Shown: positions 18,700 to 29,024 of the stretch, piece by piece
Numbering within the stretch: the first letter of the stretch is position 1
Layout of the letters: every line of letters starts with the position of its first letter
Assembly: GCA_009698815.1 (NCBI GenBank)
Contig: WLPJ01000001.1
Span: forward strand, 93,567 to 157,566
DNA length: 64,000 nucleotides
DNA from: Actinomycetota bacterium
Lineage (GTDB): Bacteria > Actinomycetota > Actinomycetes > Nanopelagicales > Nanopelagicaceae
Reading direction: 5' to 3'
The notes under the pieces: generated by a model
Seen by the model: only the letters and a program-made list of their open reading frames with translations
Told to the model about the DNA's origin: nothing
Databases searched by the model: none
Position numbers and translations under genes: made by a program

Positions 18700-19926
18700 C
18701 TACTTCGTGGTTGGGGAGTTGTTAGACATTGCCGCCAGATCTTCTTCGACTGTCGGTATGCGATCTGCCGCAGCCAAACGCTTTCGTCCCAAAGTCAGAA
18801 TGATAAAACCAGAAATAATCGTAAATGTTGTAATCGAGAGTGCAAATCTTGGTGAATAGGTTTCAGCAATCCAGCCACCGGCGGCGGCGCCAATCGACAT
18901 TAACGTTCCCTCAACCGTCCAAATCCAACCCATCATTGCCACGGCAGAACCTTTAGGTCGCACTGCTTCCATAACTTCCCAGTAAAAGACTTGGATGGTT
19001 CCGCCAACTAAACCTAAAACGGCGCCAGCAATTACCATCGACCAACCTGGATAAGTAAAGACAATTGGTATCGAAATAAAAGTCCAAGTTAGATAGGTGA
19101 TCCGCATGGCTTTTAATGCAGATACTCTTCCCGAAACTAAGCCACCGAGTAAACCACCGATAATATTTCCGATCCCCATGGCGGTCAGGATCCATGCCGT
19201 GCGATGCGGGACATCTTCCAAGGTTGCAAAGGCAGGAACTGCCACATCAAATACACCCCAACCAAAACCGATGAAACATCCTTCAATCATGAGTAATTGA
19301 ATTGCCTTATGCCGCCAGAGCGAAATGTGGTTTGGATCTTTCTTCTCAGGTACCCAATCTCGAGAGATGTGCGTCAAGGCAAGTGCGCCACCACCAATTG
19401 CCATTAAGGCTGCAGCAACGTTAAGGGCGCTTCCTGGATGCGATGAAAGGGCGAGTGAAGTAGCAACAATCGGACCAATAACACCTGCAGTGCTCATCAC
19501 TGATGTATCTACTGCGTACGCTGTTCGCAAGCAATCTTCTGGCACAACCATTTTCCAAAGTGGTCTAACAGATAAGTTAATTGGGGGAGCGGTTATTCCC
19601 ATGATAAAAGCTGCTACTAATATTGCGTTCTTATCCTGCATCGTATTTAAGATCAACATCATTGATGTATAGCCGGGGACAAATATGCGCAGAGGCCATT
19701 TCTGTCCGAACCGATCCATCAGAGAACCACGCAAACCTGCAGTGGCCGCACCTGCCAGAGAGTTGATTCCGATCGCTAATCCTGCGACCGCAACAGATCC
19801 AGTTGTTTGCTCAGTTTTAAAGAAGATCGCCAAGGCAACCATTCCGTATGAAACTCGGGCAGGGAAAGATGCCAAAACAAGGACCCACACATTTGGAATC
19901 GCAAATAGTTCTCTGTAACGCTTCAT
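18700..19926 (-). CDS. Major facilitator superfamily transporter, substrate unknown
   Basis: The 408-residue protein has about twelve hydrophobic helices. The loop between helices 2 and 3 contains GSLMDRFGQKWPLRI, which fits the MFS motif-A pattern. A second inner-membrane loop, GLVSGRVSALKAMRI, starts the other half. The overall layout resembles MFS_1 drug or metabolite exporters, but no substrate family can be named. It lies between polA and rpsA, genes I remember as close neighbours in many actinobacteria, so it may be a local insertion. A TAAACT box lies eight bases before its ATG. Its 5' end faces rpsA (divergent) and its 3' end meets polA (convergent). Confidence 0.82.
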   Translation of the reverse strand: MKRYRELFAIPNVWVLVLASFPARVSYGMVALAIFFKTEQTTGSVAVAGLAIGINSLAGAATAGLRGSLMDRFGQKWPLRIFVPGYTSMMLILNTMQDKNAILVAAFIMGITAPPINLSVRPLWKMVVPEDCLRTAYAVDTSVMSTAGVIGPIVATSLALSSHPGSALNVAAALMAIGGGALALTHISRDWVPEKKDPNHISLWRHKAIQLLMIEGCFIGFGWGVFDVAVPAFATLEDVPHRTAWILTAMGIGNIIGGLLGGLVSGRVSALKAMRITYLTWTFISIPIVFTYPGWSMVIAGAVLGLVGGTIQVFYWEVMEAVRPKGSAVAMMGWIWTVEGTLMSIGAAAGGWIAETYSPRFALSITTFTIISGFIILTLGRKRLAAADRIPTVEEDLAAMSNNSPTTK

Positions 19927-19934
19927 TTGCCGTT

Positions 19935-19940
19935 AGTTTA
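19935..19940 (-). promoter_or_regulatory. -10 box TAAACT before the MFS gene (leaderless candidate)
   Basis: The minus strand reads TAAACT, then eight bases, then ATG, with no Shine-Dalgarno. Confidence 0.4.
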
Positions 19941-19972
19941 CGCATGATCAGTTGGCCGATTTGCCCTATTTA

Positions 19973-20020
19973 GCGCCAGAACCGTACGCTTACGCCCGTT
20001 CACCAGAATGGTTCTGGTGC
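19973..20020 (+). promoter_or_regulatory. rpsA leader with two mutually exclusive hairpins
   Basis: Arm A (GCGCCAGAACC, 19973-19983) can pair over 11 positions (one G-U) with arm C (GGTTCTGGTGC, 20010-20020). Arm B (CACCAGAA, 20001-20008) pairs perfectly with TTCTGGTG (20012-20019), which lies inside arm C. Only one hairpin can form at a time. It lies 30 bases before the likely rpsA start. A switch for S1 autoregulation is a reasonable inference. Confidence 0.5.
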
Positions 20021-20049
20021 CCTATTACTTTCTATCCCTACGGAGCAAC

Positions 20050-21423
20050 TTGAGCACATCATCACCCGTCGTAGCAGTTAACGACATCGGATCGGCTGCA
20101 GATTTTCTTGCGGCAATCGAAGGAACAATCAGAAATTTCAATGACGGCGACTTAGTCGAAGGCACTGTCGTGCAAGTAGATCGCGAAGAAGTACTTCTTG
20201 ATATCGGGTACAAAACTGAAGGCGTAATCCCTTCCCGCGAACTCTCAATCCGACACGATGCAGATCCAAATGACATTGTTAAGGTAGGCGATCGCATTGA
20301 AGCGCTCGTACTGCAAAAGGAAGATAAAGAAGGTCGCACAATTCTCTCTAAGAAGCGCGCACAATACGAACGCGCCTGGGGAGATATCGAAGGCAAGAAA
20401 GAACGTGACGAGGTTGTCGTCGGAACAGTTATTGAAGTTGTTAAGGGTGGCCTTATCGTTGATATCGGTCTTCGTGGCTTCTTGCCAGCATCACTTGTTG
20501 AAATGCGTCGCGTCCGCGATCTAACTCCTTACATCGGCAAGGAAGTTGAAGCTCGCATTATCGAACTCGATAAGAACCGCAACAACGTTGTTCTTTCACG
20601 TCGTGCCTTCCTTGAGCAGACACAATCTGAATCACGCACAACATTCTTGAACCAGCTCCAAAAGGGTCAAGTACGCACTGGTGTGATTTCATCAATCGTT
20701 AACTTCGGTGCTTTCGTTGACCTAGGTGGCGTGGATGGTTTGGTACACGTCTCAGAGCTTTCTTGGAAGCATATTGATCACCCAGGTGAAGTTGTTGAAG
20801 TTGGCGATGAAGTAACCGTAGAAGTTCTCGAAGTTGATTTCGAGCGTGAGCGTGTTTCACTTTCACTTAAGGCAACCCAAGAAGATCCATGGCAAGCATT
20901 TGCTCGCACACACACCATCAACCAAGTAGTTCCAGGTGTTGTAACCAAGTTGGTCCCATTCGGTGCATTTATTCGTGTACACGAAGGCATCGAAGGCTTA
21001 GTTCACATTTCAGAGTTGGCCGAACGCCACGTTGAAATTCCTGAGCAAGTTGTAGCCGTTGATGATGAACTATTTGTAAAGATCATTGATATCGACCTAG
21101 AACGTCGTCGTATCTCACTTTCTCTAAAGCAAGCCAATGAAGGACATGAAGTAGAGATCGAAGCATTCGATCCCACTCAATACGGAATGGCTGCGCGTTA
21201 CGATGCTGCAGGCAACTTCATCTACCCAGAAGGTTTCGATCCTGATACTCAGGAATGGAAGCCAGGCTTTGATTCACAACGCGAAGAATGGGAACGTCAA
21301 TATCAGGAAGCGCAAACTCGCTTCCTTGCACATAAGAAGCAGAAGGCCGAGGCGAAAGCTGCCGATGCTGCTGCTCCAGATGTAGCCGAAACAGCAGAGG
21401 CTCTAGAAGTCGCTGCTGAATAA
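20050..21423 (+). CDS. rpsA: 30S ribosomal protein S1
   Basis: S1 binds mRNA on the small ribosomal subunit. From TTG 20050 it has 457 residues with four S1 RNA-binding repeats at about residues 33-103, 119-187, 205-273 and 290-360 (for example QVRTGVISSIVNFGAFVDLGG), then an acidic/alanine-rich tail. The track opens at ATG 20008. Similarity to actinobacterial S1 begins at SSPVVAVNDIG, and CGGAG lies four bases before TTG 20050, so I choose the TTG. The upstream ATG is inside the leader hairpin region. It is followed by a strong terminator. Four S1 repeats is the usual Gram-positive count, against six in E. coli. Confidence 0.94.
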   Translation: MSTSSPVVAVNDIGSAADFLAAIEGTIRNFNDGDLVEGTVVQVDREEVLLDIGYKTEGVIPSRELSIRHDADPNDIVKVGDRIEALVLQKEDKEGRTILSKKRAQYERAWGDIEGKKERDEVVVGTVIEVVKGGLIVDIGLRGFLPASLVEMRRVRDLTPYIGKEVEARIIELDKNRNNVVLSRRAFLEQTQSESRTTFLNQLQKGQVRTGVISSIVNFGAFVDLGGVDGLVHVSELSWKHIDHPGEVVEVGDEVTVEVLEVDFERERVSLSLKATQEDPWQAFARTHTINQVVPGVVTKLVPFGAFIRVHEGIEGLVHISELAERHVEIPEQVVAVDDELFVKIIDIDLERRRISLSLKQANEGHEVEIEAFDPTQYGMAARYDAAGNFIYPEGFDPDTQEWKPGFDSQREEWERQYQEAQTRFLAHKKQKAEAKAADAAAPDVAETAEALEVAAE

Positions 21424-21434
21424 TTAGTAAAAAA

Positions 21435-21470
21435 GAAAAGGGCTCATCTTCGGATGGGCCCTTTTCTTAT
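21435..21470 (+). terminator. Intrinsic terminator after rpsA
   Basis: GAAAAGGGCTCAT pairs with ATGGGCCCTTTTC (one G-U) around a CTTCGG loop, followed by TT. The A-rich 5' flank suggests it can also work in reverse. Confidence 0.9.
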
Positions 21471-21492
21471 GCTGGAAATATCTGGGCGGCGG

Positions 21493-21498
21493 TAGAGT
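21493..21498 (+). promoter_or_regulatory. -10 box TAGAGT before coaE (leaderless candidate)
   Basis: TAGAGT ends seven bases before the coaE ATG, downstream of the rpsA terminator. No Shine-Dalgarno is present. Confidence 0.45.
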
Positions 21499-21505
21499 TG
21501 GTGCT

Positions 21506-22096
21506 ATGCGAATCATTGCTCTGACCGGCGGCATTGGTGCTGGAAAATCTCTGGTTGCACAATATTTCTCTGAACTAGGAGCACGCGTCGTCGATGCTGA
21601 TCAATTATCCCGAGTAGCAATCGAGCGCGGTAGCGAAGGATTCGATGAAGTCTTACTTCGCTTTGGAGAATCAATATTGCGTGATGGAGATATTGACCGC
21701 AAAGCTCTGGCAGAGATTGTTTTTGCGGATCCATCAGCAAGGGCGGATCTGGAAGCAATAATCCATCCACGAGTACGTGAGCTATTTAACGATGTTGTCG
21801 CAGATCTTGCGCCAGATGAGACCCTTATTTATGAAATCCCACTCTTAGTCGAAAGTAAGGCAGCTGCTAACTTTGATCTCGTTATTACCGTAGAAGCTGA
21901 TCTAGAAATCCGTAAAGAACGTTTGCGCAAAAGGGGAATGTTCATCTCTGAAATTGAGCGCCGTATCGCAGCGCAAGCCAGCCGCGAAGAACGTGAAGCG
22001 CAAGCCGATCACGTGATCACCAATGATGGAGACGAGGATGCGCTGTTGCGTAGCGTAGAAAACCTTTGGGAGGACTTACTAGGCCAAGCAAAGTAG
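21506..22096 (+). CDS. coaE: Dephospho-CoA kinase
   Basis: CoaE phosphorylates the 3' hydroxyl of dephospho-CoA, the last step of coenzyme A synthesis. The 196-residue protein has P-loop GGIGAGKS at residues 8-15, the VVDADQLSR substrate motif, and the late segment LRKRGMFISEIERRIAAQ typical of the lid. Length is near the family norm of about 200; many actinobacterial CoaE proteins carry an extra C-terminal UPF0157/GrpB-type domain, which is absent here. It heads the unit coaE-uvrB-uvrA-uvrC. Nine bases separate it from uvrB. Confidence 0.95.
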   Translation: MRIIALTGGIGAGKSLVAQYFSELGARVVDADQLSRVAIERGSEGFDEVLLRFGESILRDGDIDRKALAEIVFADPSARADLEAIIHPRVRELFNDVVADLAPDETLIYEIPLLVESKAAANFDLVITVEADLEIRKERLRKRGMFISEIERRIAAQASREEREAQADHVITNDGDEDALLRSVENLWEDLLGQAK

Positions 22097-22105
22097 GCTA
22101 GGAAA

Positions 22106-24193
22106 ATGCGCCCGATCTCTGACCTGCAACGCAAAGTTGAACCCTTTCAGGTCATCAGTGACTACGTTCCTGCGGGAGATCAGCCGCAAGCGATCGAAGA
22201 AATTGTAAAAAGAATAAATGCGGGCGAACAAGATGTCGTTCTATTGGGAGCAACTGGTACCGGAAAGTCGGCAACGACGGCTTGGCTGGTGGAACGGTTG
22301 CAACGTCCAACTTTGGTCTTAGCTCCGAATAAGACGCTAGCTGCCCAATTAGCCAACGAATTTCGTGAATTGATGCCGAATAACGCGGTCGAGTATTTTG
22401 TTTCATATTATGACTATTACCAGCCAGAGGCATATGTTCCACAGACCGATACATTTATTGAGAAAGATTCCAGCGTCAACGATGAAGTGGAGCGGTTGCG
22501 CCACTCAGCAACAAACTCGCTTCTAACTCGTCGTGATGTAATTGTGGTTGCAACCGTTTCCTGTATTTATGGTCTCGGAACTCCTCAGGAATATATAGAT
22601 CGCATGATTCAGCTAAAAGTTGGCGATGAGATCGAGCGCAACAAATTACTGCGGCGATTCGTAGATGTTCAGTATCAAAGAAACGATATGGCCTTTGAGC
22701 GGGGCACATTCCGTGTCCGCGGTGACACCATTGAAATCATTCCAATGTATGAAGAGTTGGCTATTCGCATTGAGATGTTTGGCGATGAGATTGAGAAAAT
22801 CATGACCCTGCATCCGCTGACGGGTGAGATCTTGCGCGATGAGACTGAAATTTATATTTTCCCAGCCACTCACTACGCCGCAGGCCCTGAGACCATCAAG
22901 CGTGCGATGAGCGACATTCAAGATGAACTGCAGATTCAATTAAATCTCTTTGAAAAACAAGGCAAACTGTTAGAAGCGCAGCGCTTGAAGATGCGTACGA
23001 CTTTTGATCTAGAGATGATGGAGCAATTGGGATTCTGTTCTGGAATCGAGAACTACTCCAGACATCTTGATGGTCGTGGACCAGGGTCGCCACCAAACTG
23101 CCTGCTTGATTATTTCCCAGAAGATTTCTTACTAGTAATAGATGAAAGCCATGTAACCGTGCCGCAGATTGGTGCGATGTTTGAAGGCGATGCATCTCGA
23201 AAACGAACATTGGTCGAACATGGATTCCGTCTGCCAAGTGCGATGGATAATCGACCTTTGAAATGGCCAGAATTCCTAGAACGTGTTGGCCAGAAAGTAT
23301 TCCTCTCTGCAACTCCTGGAAAATATGAGATGGCTAAGGTCGATGGAGATGTGGTTGAACAGGTTATTCGACCAACAGGTTTAGTTGATCCCGGGATAGT
23401 AATTAAACCGATCAAGGGTCAGATTGATGATCTTCTAAATGAGATTAATATCCGTGCTGCGCGCAATGAGCGTGTTCTCGTCACGACTCTGACAAAGAAG
23501 ATGTCTGAAGATTTGACTGATTACTTACAAGAACGTGGTGTGCGCGTTCGCTATCTTCACTCAGAGGTGGACACGCTGCGTCGCGTTGAACTACTCAGAG
23601 AGCTACGCACCGGCGAATACGATGTCTTAATTGGCATCAACTTACTCCGCGAAGGGCTAGATCTTCCGGAAGTTTCGCTAGTTGCAATCTTGGACGCAGA
23701 TAAAGAAGGTTTCTTGCGTTCAGCCACATCGCTAATTCAAACAATTGGTCGCGCTGCCCGAAATGTGTCTGGTGAAGTTCATATGTATGCAGATAACATT
23801 ACAAAGTCGATGGCTCAAGCAATTGATGAAACTAACCGACGACGTGCCAAGCAAGTTGCCTACAACTTAGAACGTGGCGTAGATCCGCAGCCACTTCGCA
23901 AGAAAATTGCCGACATCACCGACACCATCGCTCGAGAAAGTGATGACACTGATGATTTGCTCGCCAGTGCAAAGTTGAAGAAGGGTGGTAAAGCCACTGT
24001 TCCTGACCTTGGTTTCCACAGTAAGTCACTTCTTTCGCTACCGCGCCAAGAGTTACTTGCCTTGATAGGCTCCCTGACTGAGCAGATGCGTTCTTCAGCG
24101 GCCAATCTACAATTTGAACTAGCGGCTCGCTTGCGTGATGAGATCAGAGAGTTAAAGAAAGAGTTACGCGGAATGGATGAGGCGGGAATTTAA
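22106..24193 (+). CDS. uvrB: Excinuclease ABC subunit B
   Basis: UvrB verifies DNA damage after UvrA loading and positions UvrC. The 695-residue protein has helicase-like Walker A GATGTGKS at residues 48-55, the damage-probing beta-hairpin region [12 protein letters not shown], the DEAD-like VIDESHVT, motif [11 protein letters not shown], and a C-terminal UVR coiled-coil ([21 protein letters not shown]) that contacts UvrC. It starts nine bases after coaE with AGGA. The stop codon is directly followed by the TTG of uvrA. No LexA box of the CGAAC-N4-GTTCG type is visible before coaE or uvrB. Confidence 0.97.
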   Translation: MRPISDLQRKVEPFQVISDYVPAGDQPQAIEEIVKRINAGEQDVVLLGATGTGKSATTAWLVERLQRPTLVLAPNKTLAAQLANEFRELMPNNAVEYFVSYYDYYQPEAYVPQTDTFIEKDSSVNDEVERLRHSATNSLLTRRDVIVVATVSCIYGLGTPQEYIDRMIQLKVGDEIERNKLLRRFVDVQYQRNDMAFERGTFRVRGDTIEIIPMYEELAIRIEMFGDEIEKIMTLHPLTGEILRDETEIYIFPATHYAAGPETIKRAMSDIQDELQIQLNLFEKQGKLLEAQRLKMRTTFDLEMMEQLGFCSGIENYSRHLDGRGPGSPPNCLLDYFPEDFLLVIDESHVTVPQIGAMFEGDASRKRTLVEHGFRLPSAMDNRPLKWPEFLERVGQKVFLSATPGKYEMAKVDGDVVEQVIRPTGLVDPGIVIKPIKGQIDDLLNEINIRAARNERVLVTTLTKKMSEDLTDYLQERGVRVRYLHSEVDTLRRVELLRELRTGEYDVLIGINLLREGLDLPEVSLVAILDADKEGFLRSATSLIQTIGRAARNVSGEVHMYADNITKSMAQAIDETNRRRAKQVAYNLERGVDPQPLRKKIADITDTIARESDDTDDLLASAKLKKGGKATVPDLGFHSKSLLSLPRQELLALIGSLTEQMRSSAANLQFELAARLRDEIRELKKELRGMDEAGI

Positions 24194-27067
24194 TTGAGTA
24201 TCGATAAGTTAATCGTGCGTGGTGCGCGGGAGCATAACCTGCGCGATGTTTCAATCGAACTCCCTCGCGAAGCGCTGATTGTTTTTACTGGTCTCTCCGG
24301 ATCAGGAAAATCATCACTTGCCTTCGATACGATTTTTGCCGAAGGTCAACGTCGTTACGTTGAATCACTTTCTGCCTATGCTCGCCAATTCTTAGGCCAG
24401 ATGGATAAGCCAGATGTGGATTTCATCGAAGGTTTGTCGCCGGCAGTTTCTATCGATCAGAAATCTACAAACCGTAACCCGCGTTCCACCGTTGGAACAA
24501 TCACCGAGGTTTATGACTATCTGCGACTACTTTTTGCGCGTGCGGGACGTCCCCACTGTCCTAAATGTAGTAAAGCGGTCTCAAGACAGAGTCCACAGCA
24601 AATCGTTGACCAGATTCTCACTATGCCGGCTGCTACAAAATTCCAGGTATTGGCTCCAGTAATTCGAGAACGAAAAGGTGAGTTCGTAGATCTATTTGCT
24701 GAATTAGTAACTCAAGGATATTCACGAGCTCGTGTGGATGGCGAGACTATTTCACTTTCTGAACCACCAAAACTTAAGAAGCAAGAGAAGCACACCATCG
24801 AAGTTGTCGTCGATCGCTTGACCGCGAAGGCAGAATCAAAGTCGCGATTGACCGATTCAATTGAAACTGCGCTACGCCTAGCCAGCGGCATCGTACTTTT
24901 AGATTTTGTAGATGCAAAAGGGACAGAGAAAGAGCGAACCTACAGCGAACATTTAGCCTGCCATGACTGCAACTTATCTTTTGAAGAGTTAGAACCGCGT
25001 TCGTTCTCATTTAACTCACCCTTCGGTGCATGTCCTGAATGTTCAGGAATCGGCACGAAGTTAGAAGTTGATGAGGAATTGGTAATTCCAGATGACTCAA
25101 TCTCCATTAACGAGGGGGCAATCGCTCCGTGGTCGAGTGGGCACACCTCTGAATATTTCATGCGCTTGCTTGAGGCGTTAGCGGAAGAAGTAAAATTTTC
25201 ACTCGATAACCCTTGGAAGAAGCTCTCTGTAAAGGCGAAGGAAGCGATCCTCAATGGCTTTGAATACGAAGTTCATGTTAAGTACAAGAACCGCTATGGC
25301 CGCGTCCGAAACTACTCATCAGGATTTGAAGGAGTTATCCCTTTCATTCATCGCAAGCATGATGAGACTGAAAGTGATTACTCTCGTGAAAAGTACGAGT
25401 CTTACATGCGCCAAATCCCTTGCAATGTCTGCAGCGGTGCGCGCCTGAAGCCAGAAGTTTTGGCTGTCACAGTGGGGGATAAGAACATCTCTGAAATATG
25501 CGAGCTCTCAATTTCAGAATGTGCAGATTTTCTAAAATCGATCTCTCTGAACGCGCGCGAGGCGCAGATCGCTGAACGCGTGATGAAGGAAGTCAACGCT
25601 CGCTTGGGATTTTTGCTCGATGTCGGTTTGGATTACTTATCACTCGCCCGTCCTGCGGCAACGCTATCTGGTGGCGAAGCGCAACGAATTCGGCTAGCAA
25701 CACAGATCGGCTCAGGCTTAGTTGGAGTCCTCTATGTGTTGGATGAGCCGAGTATTGGCCTTCATCAACGTGATAACAGACGTTTGATCGAAACGCTGAC
25801 GCGTCTGCGCGATCTTGGAAATACTTTGATCGTTGTCGAACACGATGAAGAGACGATACGTACCGCTGATTGGATTGTAGATATTGGTCCTGGTGCGGGC
25901 GAACATGGTGGCAAGATTGTAGTTTCGGGTTCATATCAAGATTTGATTGATTCCAAAGAGTCAATTACTGGCGCTTACTTGTCGGGCAGGAAATCAATTG
26001 CGATTCCTGAAAGTCGTCGCCCAATTGATCCAAAACGTAAATTGGTTATAAAGGGTGCGAAAGAGAATAATCTAAAAGATGTTGAAGTTGATATCCCACT
26101 TGGTGTATTTGTATCGGTGACCGGGGTTAGCGGCTCTGGTAAATCAACCTTGATTAATGACATTCTTTACACAACTCTTGCAAATAAGTTAAACGGTGCA
26201 CGCCTTGTCCCCGGACGTCACCGCACCGTTACAGGCGTTGATCAATTGGATAAAGTCGTTCACGTAGATCAATCTCCAATCGGTCGTACGCCGCGCTCCA
26301 ACCCAGCTACCTATACAGGGGTATTCGATAAGGTTCGCGCGCTATTTGCCGAGACAACTGAAGCAAAGGTGCGGGGATACCAACAGGGTCGATTCTCATT
26401 TAACGTAAAGGGCGGGCGCTGCGAGAATTGTTCTGGCGACGGAACAATTACTATCGAGATGAACTTCTTGCCGGATGTTTATGTTCCTTGTGAAGTCTGC
26501 CATGGTGCACGTTACAACCGTGAAACTTTAGAGGTTCACTACAAAGGCAAGACAATTGCCGAAGTTTTGAATATGCCAATCGAGATTGCACACACCTTCT
26601 TCGAATCTGTACCGACTATTGCTCGATATTTAAAGACGCTATGCGATGTCGGCCTTGGATATGTCCGCTTAGGTCAATCTGCTCCAACTCTTTCAGGGGG
26701 AGAAGCCCAGCGTGTGAAATTAGCGACCGAACTGCAACGCCGCTCCACTGGTCGCACAATCTATGTATTGGATGAACCAACCACGGGTCTGCACTTTGAA
26801 GATGTCAGCAAGTTGCTCGGTGTCTTAAGTCGCTTGGTCGATTCGGGTAATACTGTGGTCGTGATCGAGCATAACCTTGATGTAATCAAATCATCTGACT
26901 GGGTTATTGATATGGGACCAGAAGGCGGTTTCCGCGGTGGTTACGTTGTTGCCGAAGGAACTCCCGAAGATGTCGCGAAGGTAAAGTCCAGTTACACTGG
27001 ACATTTCCTAGCCGAAATCCTGGCTAGCAATCGTGCCCCAGTTAAGAAAAAAGCTGCTGCAAAGTAA
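24194..27067 (+). CDS. uvrA: Excinuclease ABC subunit A
   Basis: UvrA dimers scan DNA for bulky lesions. The 957-residue protein has two ABC ATPase modules: Walker A GLSGSGKS at residues 33-40 and GVSGSGKST in the second half, with signatures [13 protein letters not shown] and [13 protein letters not shown]. Zinc-binding cysteine pairs occur in HCPKC, CHDC, CPEC, CENC and CEVC. The start is a TTG immediately after the uvrB stop; [16 protein letters not shown] is the expected N-terminus. The stop is directly followed by the uvrC ATG, so uvrB, uvrA and uvrC are contiguous without a single spacer base. Confidence 0.97.
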   Translation: MSIDKLIVRGAREHNLRDVSIELPREALIVFTGLSGSGKSSLAFDTIFAEGQRRYVESLSAYARQFLGQMDKPDVDFIEGLSPAVSIDQKSTNRNPRSTVGTITEVYDYLRLLFARAGRPHCPKCSKAVSRQSPQQIVDQILTMPAATKFQVLAPVIRERKGEFVDLFAELVTQGYSRARVDGETISLSEPPKLKKQEKHTIEVVVDRLTAKAESKSRLTDSIETALRLASGIVLLDFVDAKGTEKERTYSEHLACHDCNLSFEELEPRSFSFNSPFGACPECSGIGTKLEVDEELVIPDDSISINEGAIAPWSSGHTSEYFMRLLEALAEEVKFSLDNPWKKLSVKAKEAILNGFEYEVHVKYKNRYGRVRNYSSGFEGVIPFIHRKHDETESDYSREKYESYMRQIPCNVCSGARLKPEVLAVTVGDKNISEICELSISECADFLKSISLNAREAQIAERVMKEVNARLGFLLDVGLDYLSLARPAATLSGGEAQRIRLATQIGSGLVGVLYVLDEPSIGLHQRDNRRLIETLTRLRDLGNTLIVVEHDEETIRTADWIVDIGPGAGEHGGKIVVSGSYQDLIDSKESITGAYLSGRKSIAIPESRRPIDPKRKLVIKGAKENNLKDVEVDIPLGVFVSVTGVSGSGKSTLINDILYTTLANKLNGARLVPGRHRTVTGVDQLDKVVHVDQSPIGRTPRSNPATYTGVFDKVRALFAETTEAKVRGYQQGRFSFNVKGGRCENCSGDGTITIEMNFLPDVYVPCEVCHGARYNRETLEVHYKGKTIAEVLNMPIEIAHTFFESVPTIARYLKTLCDVGLGYVRLGQSAPTLSGGEAQRVKLATELQRRSTGRTIYVLDEPTTGLHFEDVSKLLGVLSRLVDSGNTVVVIEHNLDVIKSSDWVIDMGPEGGFRGGYVVAEGTPEDVAKVKSSYTGHFLAEILASNRAPVKKKAAAK

Positions 27068-28984
27068 ATGGCCGATCCAGCGAGTTATCGCCCAAAGGAG
27101 ATACCTGAACTGCCGGGCGTTTATCGTTTCTATAACGAAAAAGATAAAGTTATTTACGTTGGTAAGGCAAAGAATTTAAAGAATCGACTGACTACTTACT
27201 TTGGATCAAATCTGGCTCGTAAAACCCAGCGCATGGTTAATGAGGCGGTGCGAGTCGATTGGACCATTGTTGGTACAGAGCTCGAAGCGCTGGCGCTGGA
27301 ATTCTCCTGGATCAAGCAATATCAACCAACCTATAACGTGCAGTTTAAAGACGATAAGTCCTACCCATATTTAGCTATTTCGATGCAAGATGAATTTCCA
27401 CGAATATTTATAACTCGCAAAGAGAAGCGGCCCGGTCTTAAATACTTTGGGCCATATACAAGCGCTTGGGCGCTGCGTAATACCTATGAAGTTTTGTTAA
27501 AAGTCTTTCCAGTTCGCTCATGTAGTGAAGGAAATTTTCAGCGAGCCAAACGCACTAAGCGGCAATGCTTGCTTGGGGATATCGGCAAGTGCGCAGCCCC
27601 TTGCGTTGGTTGGGTGACACCCGAAGCGCATCGCGAGATCGCAGTTAAGTTAGATGCCTTCATGGAAGCAGGCATGGAAGATATTTTGCCTAAGTTACGT
27701 GCTGAAATGGATGCAGCATCTGATCGCGAAGAATATGAAAGAGCAGCGCGAATCCGTGATCAAATCGAATCATTTGAAAAAGCACAGAGATCGACCCAGG
27801 GCAACCTCTCGGATGATTTAGATGGAGATTTCATATCAATCCACGAAGAAGGCTTGCATGCGGCTGGTTCTATTTTTATGGTTCGTCGCGGCTCGATCAA
27901 AGGTTCGCGTTCCTGGATAGTTGATCAAGAGCGCGCCTTAGAAGGCGATGACCGAGTTGCTTCACTCTTCTTTTCGATTTACAACGACGCAGCCCCTGGC
28001 GATATCCCTAATGAGGTCTTTTTAAATCGTGAACCCGCAGATCAGGGAGCACTTGAAGCGTGGCTTACTCAACTCAGAGGCGCCCGAGTTTCGATTAAGG
28101 TGCCACAACGCGGTGAGAAAGTAGAACTGCTGCAGACAGTAGACCGCAATGCGCATTACGCACTTATCCAATTCCTTAGTAAGCGGGCAACTGATGCCGC
28201 AGTAAGTGGCAAAGCGTTGCTTGAGATCGAAGAACAACTGGGGCTAAAGCGCACCCCACTTCGTATCGAATGCTTCGATATTTCAAATATTTCTGGTACC
28301 TCAGTTGTCGCATCTATGGTGGTCTTCGAAGATGGACTAGCCAAAAAGAGCGAATATCGTCGATTTATAATCGATACGACTGAGGCAAACGATGATACGC
28401 GCGCCATGCACCAAGTAATCACTCGCCGCATGAAACGACTACTCAATGATCGCGCCGTTGACGAGAGCGATGTTGCTGCTATAGGTGGCAAACTAAGTAA
28501 GTTTTCCTATCCACCACAACTTATCGTCGTTGATGGTGGTTCACCTCAAGTCGCAGCAGCACAACGCGCGTTAAATGAATTAGGTATCACTGATATCGCT
28601 TTGTGCGGTTTGGCTAAGCGCTTGGAGGAAGTCTGGCGACCAGGAGAAAGTGATCCGCTAATCCTGCCGCGCACCAGCGAAGGTATGTACTTGTTGCAAA
28701 GAATTCGTGATGAAGCGCACCGATTTGCAATTACTTTCCATCGATCCCGCCGTTCAAAAGTTATGCTCGAATCAGTTTTAGATGAGATACCGCAGATGGG
28801 CCAGGCGCGCAGAGCGGCGTTATTAGGAAGATTTGGTTCTGTTGCAGCTCTTCGCAAAGCGACTTTGGCTGATCTGGCCATGACTCCAGGCATCGGTGAG
28901 AAGATCGCCGAAATTATCTTCACCCATTTGCAGCGCGAACCAAGCGTGGGCGCAGTGGATATGCAAACAGGTGAAATTCTATGA
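27068..28984 (+). CDS. uvrC: Excinuclease ABC subunit C
   Basis: UvrC makes both incisions around a lesion marked by UvrB. The 638-residue protein has an N-terminal GIY-YIG nuclease domain (PGVYRFYNEKDKVIYVGKAK, about residues 15-34), a UVR motif EEYERAARIRDQIESF, an RNase H-like second nuclease domain (IECFDISNISGTSVVASMVVFEDG, LIVVDGGSPQ), and C-terminal helix-hairpin-helix repeats. The ATG abuts the uvrA stop. In M. tuberculosis uvrC is far from uvrB-uvrA, as I remember it, whereas here the three are one transcript unit. Forty bases separate it from rapZ. Confidence 0.97.
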   Translation: MADPASYRPKEIPELPGVYRFYNEKDKVIYVGKAKNLKNRLTTYFGSNLARKTQRMVNEAVRVDWTIVGTELEALALEFSWIKQYQPTYNVQFKDDKSYPYLAISMQDEFPRIFITRKEKRPGLKYFGPYTSAWALRNTYEVLLKVFPVRSCSEGNFQRAKRTKRQCLLGDIGKCAAPCVGWVTPEAHREIAVKLDAFMEAGMEDILPKLRAEMDAASDREEYERAARIRDQIESFEKAQRSTQGNLSDDLDGDFISIHEEGLHAAGSIFMVRRGSIKGSRSWIVDQERALEGDDRVASLFFSIYNDAAPGDIPNEVFLNREPADQGALEAWLTQLRGARVSIKVPQRGEKVELLQTVDRNAHYALIQFLSKRATDAAVSGKALLEIEEQLGLKRTPLRIECFDISNISGTSVVASMVVFEDGLAKKSEYRRFIIDTTEANDDTRAMHQVITRRMKRLLNDRAVDESDVAAIGGKLSKFSYPPQLIVVDGGSPQVAAAQRALNELGITDIALCGLAKRLEEVWRPGESDPLILPRTSEGMYLLQRIRDEAHRFAITFHRSRRSKVMLESVLDEIPQMGQARRAALLGRFGSVAALRKATLADLAMTPGIGEKIAEIIFTHLQREPSVGAVDMQTGEIL

Positions 28985-29024
28985 AGTGCTCGCAGATCCT
29001 TGACAGTGCAGGCAGAATATAGCC

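Noticed and set aside
29000-29005. TTGACA as a -35 box for rapZ
   Set aside because: The sequence is a perfect -35, but no -10 lies at 16-18 bases (that region is the rapZ start codon), so it is probably chance in the uvrC-rapZ gap.
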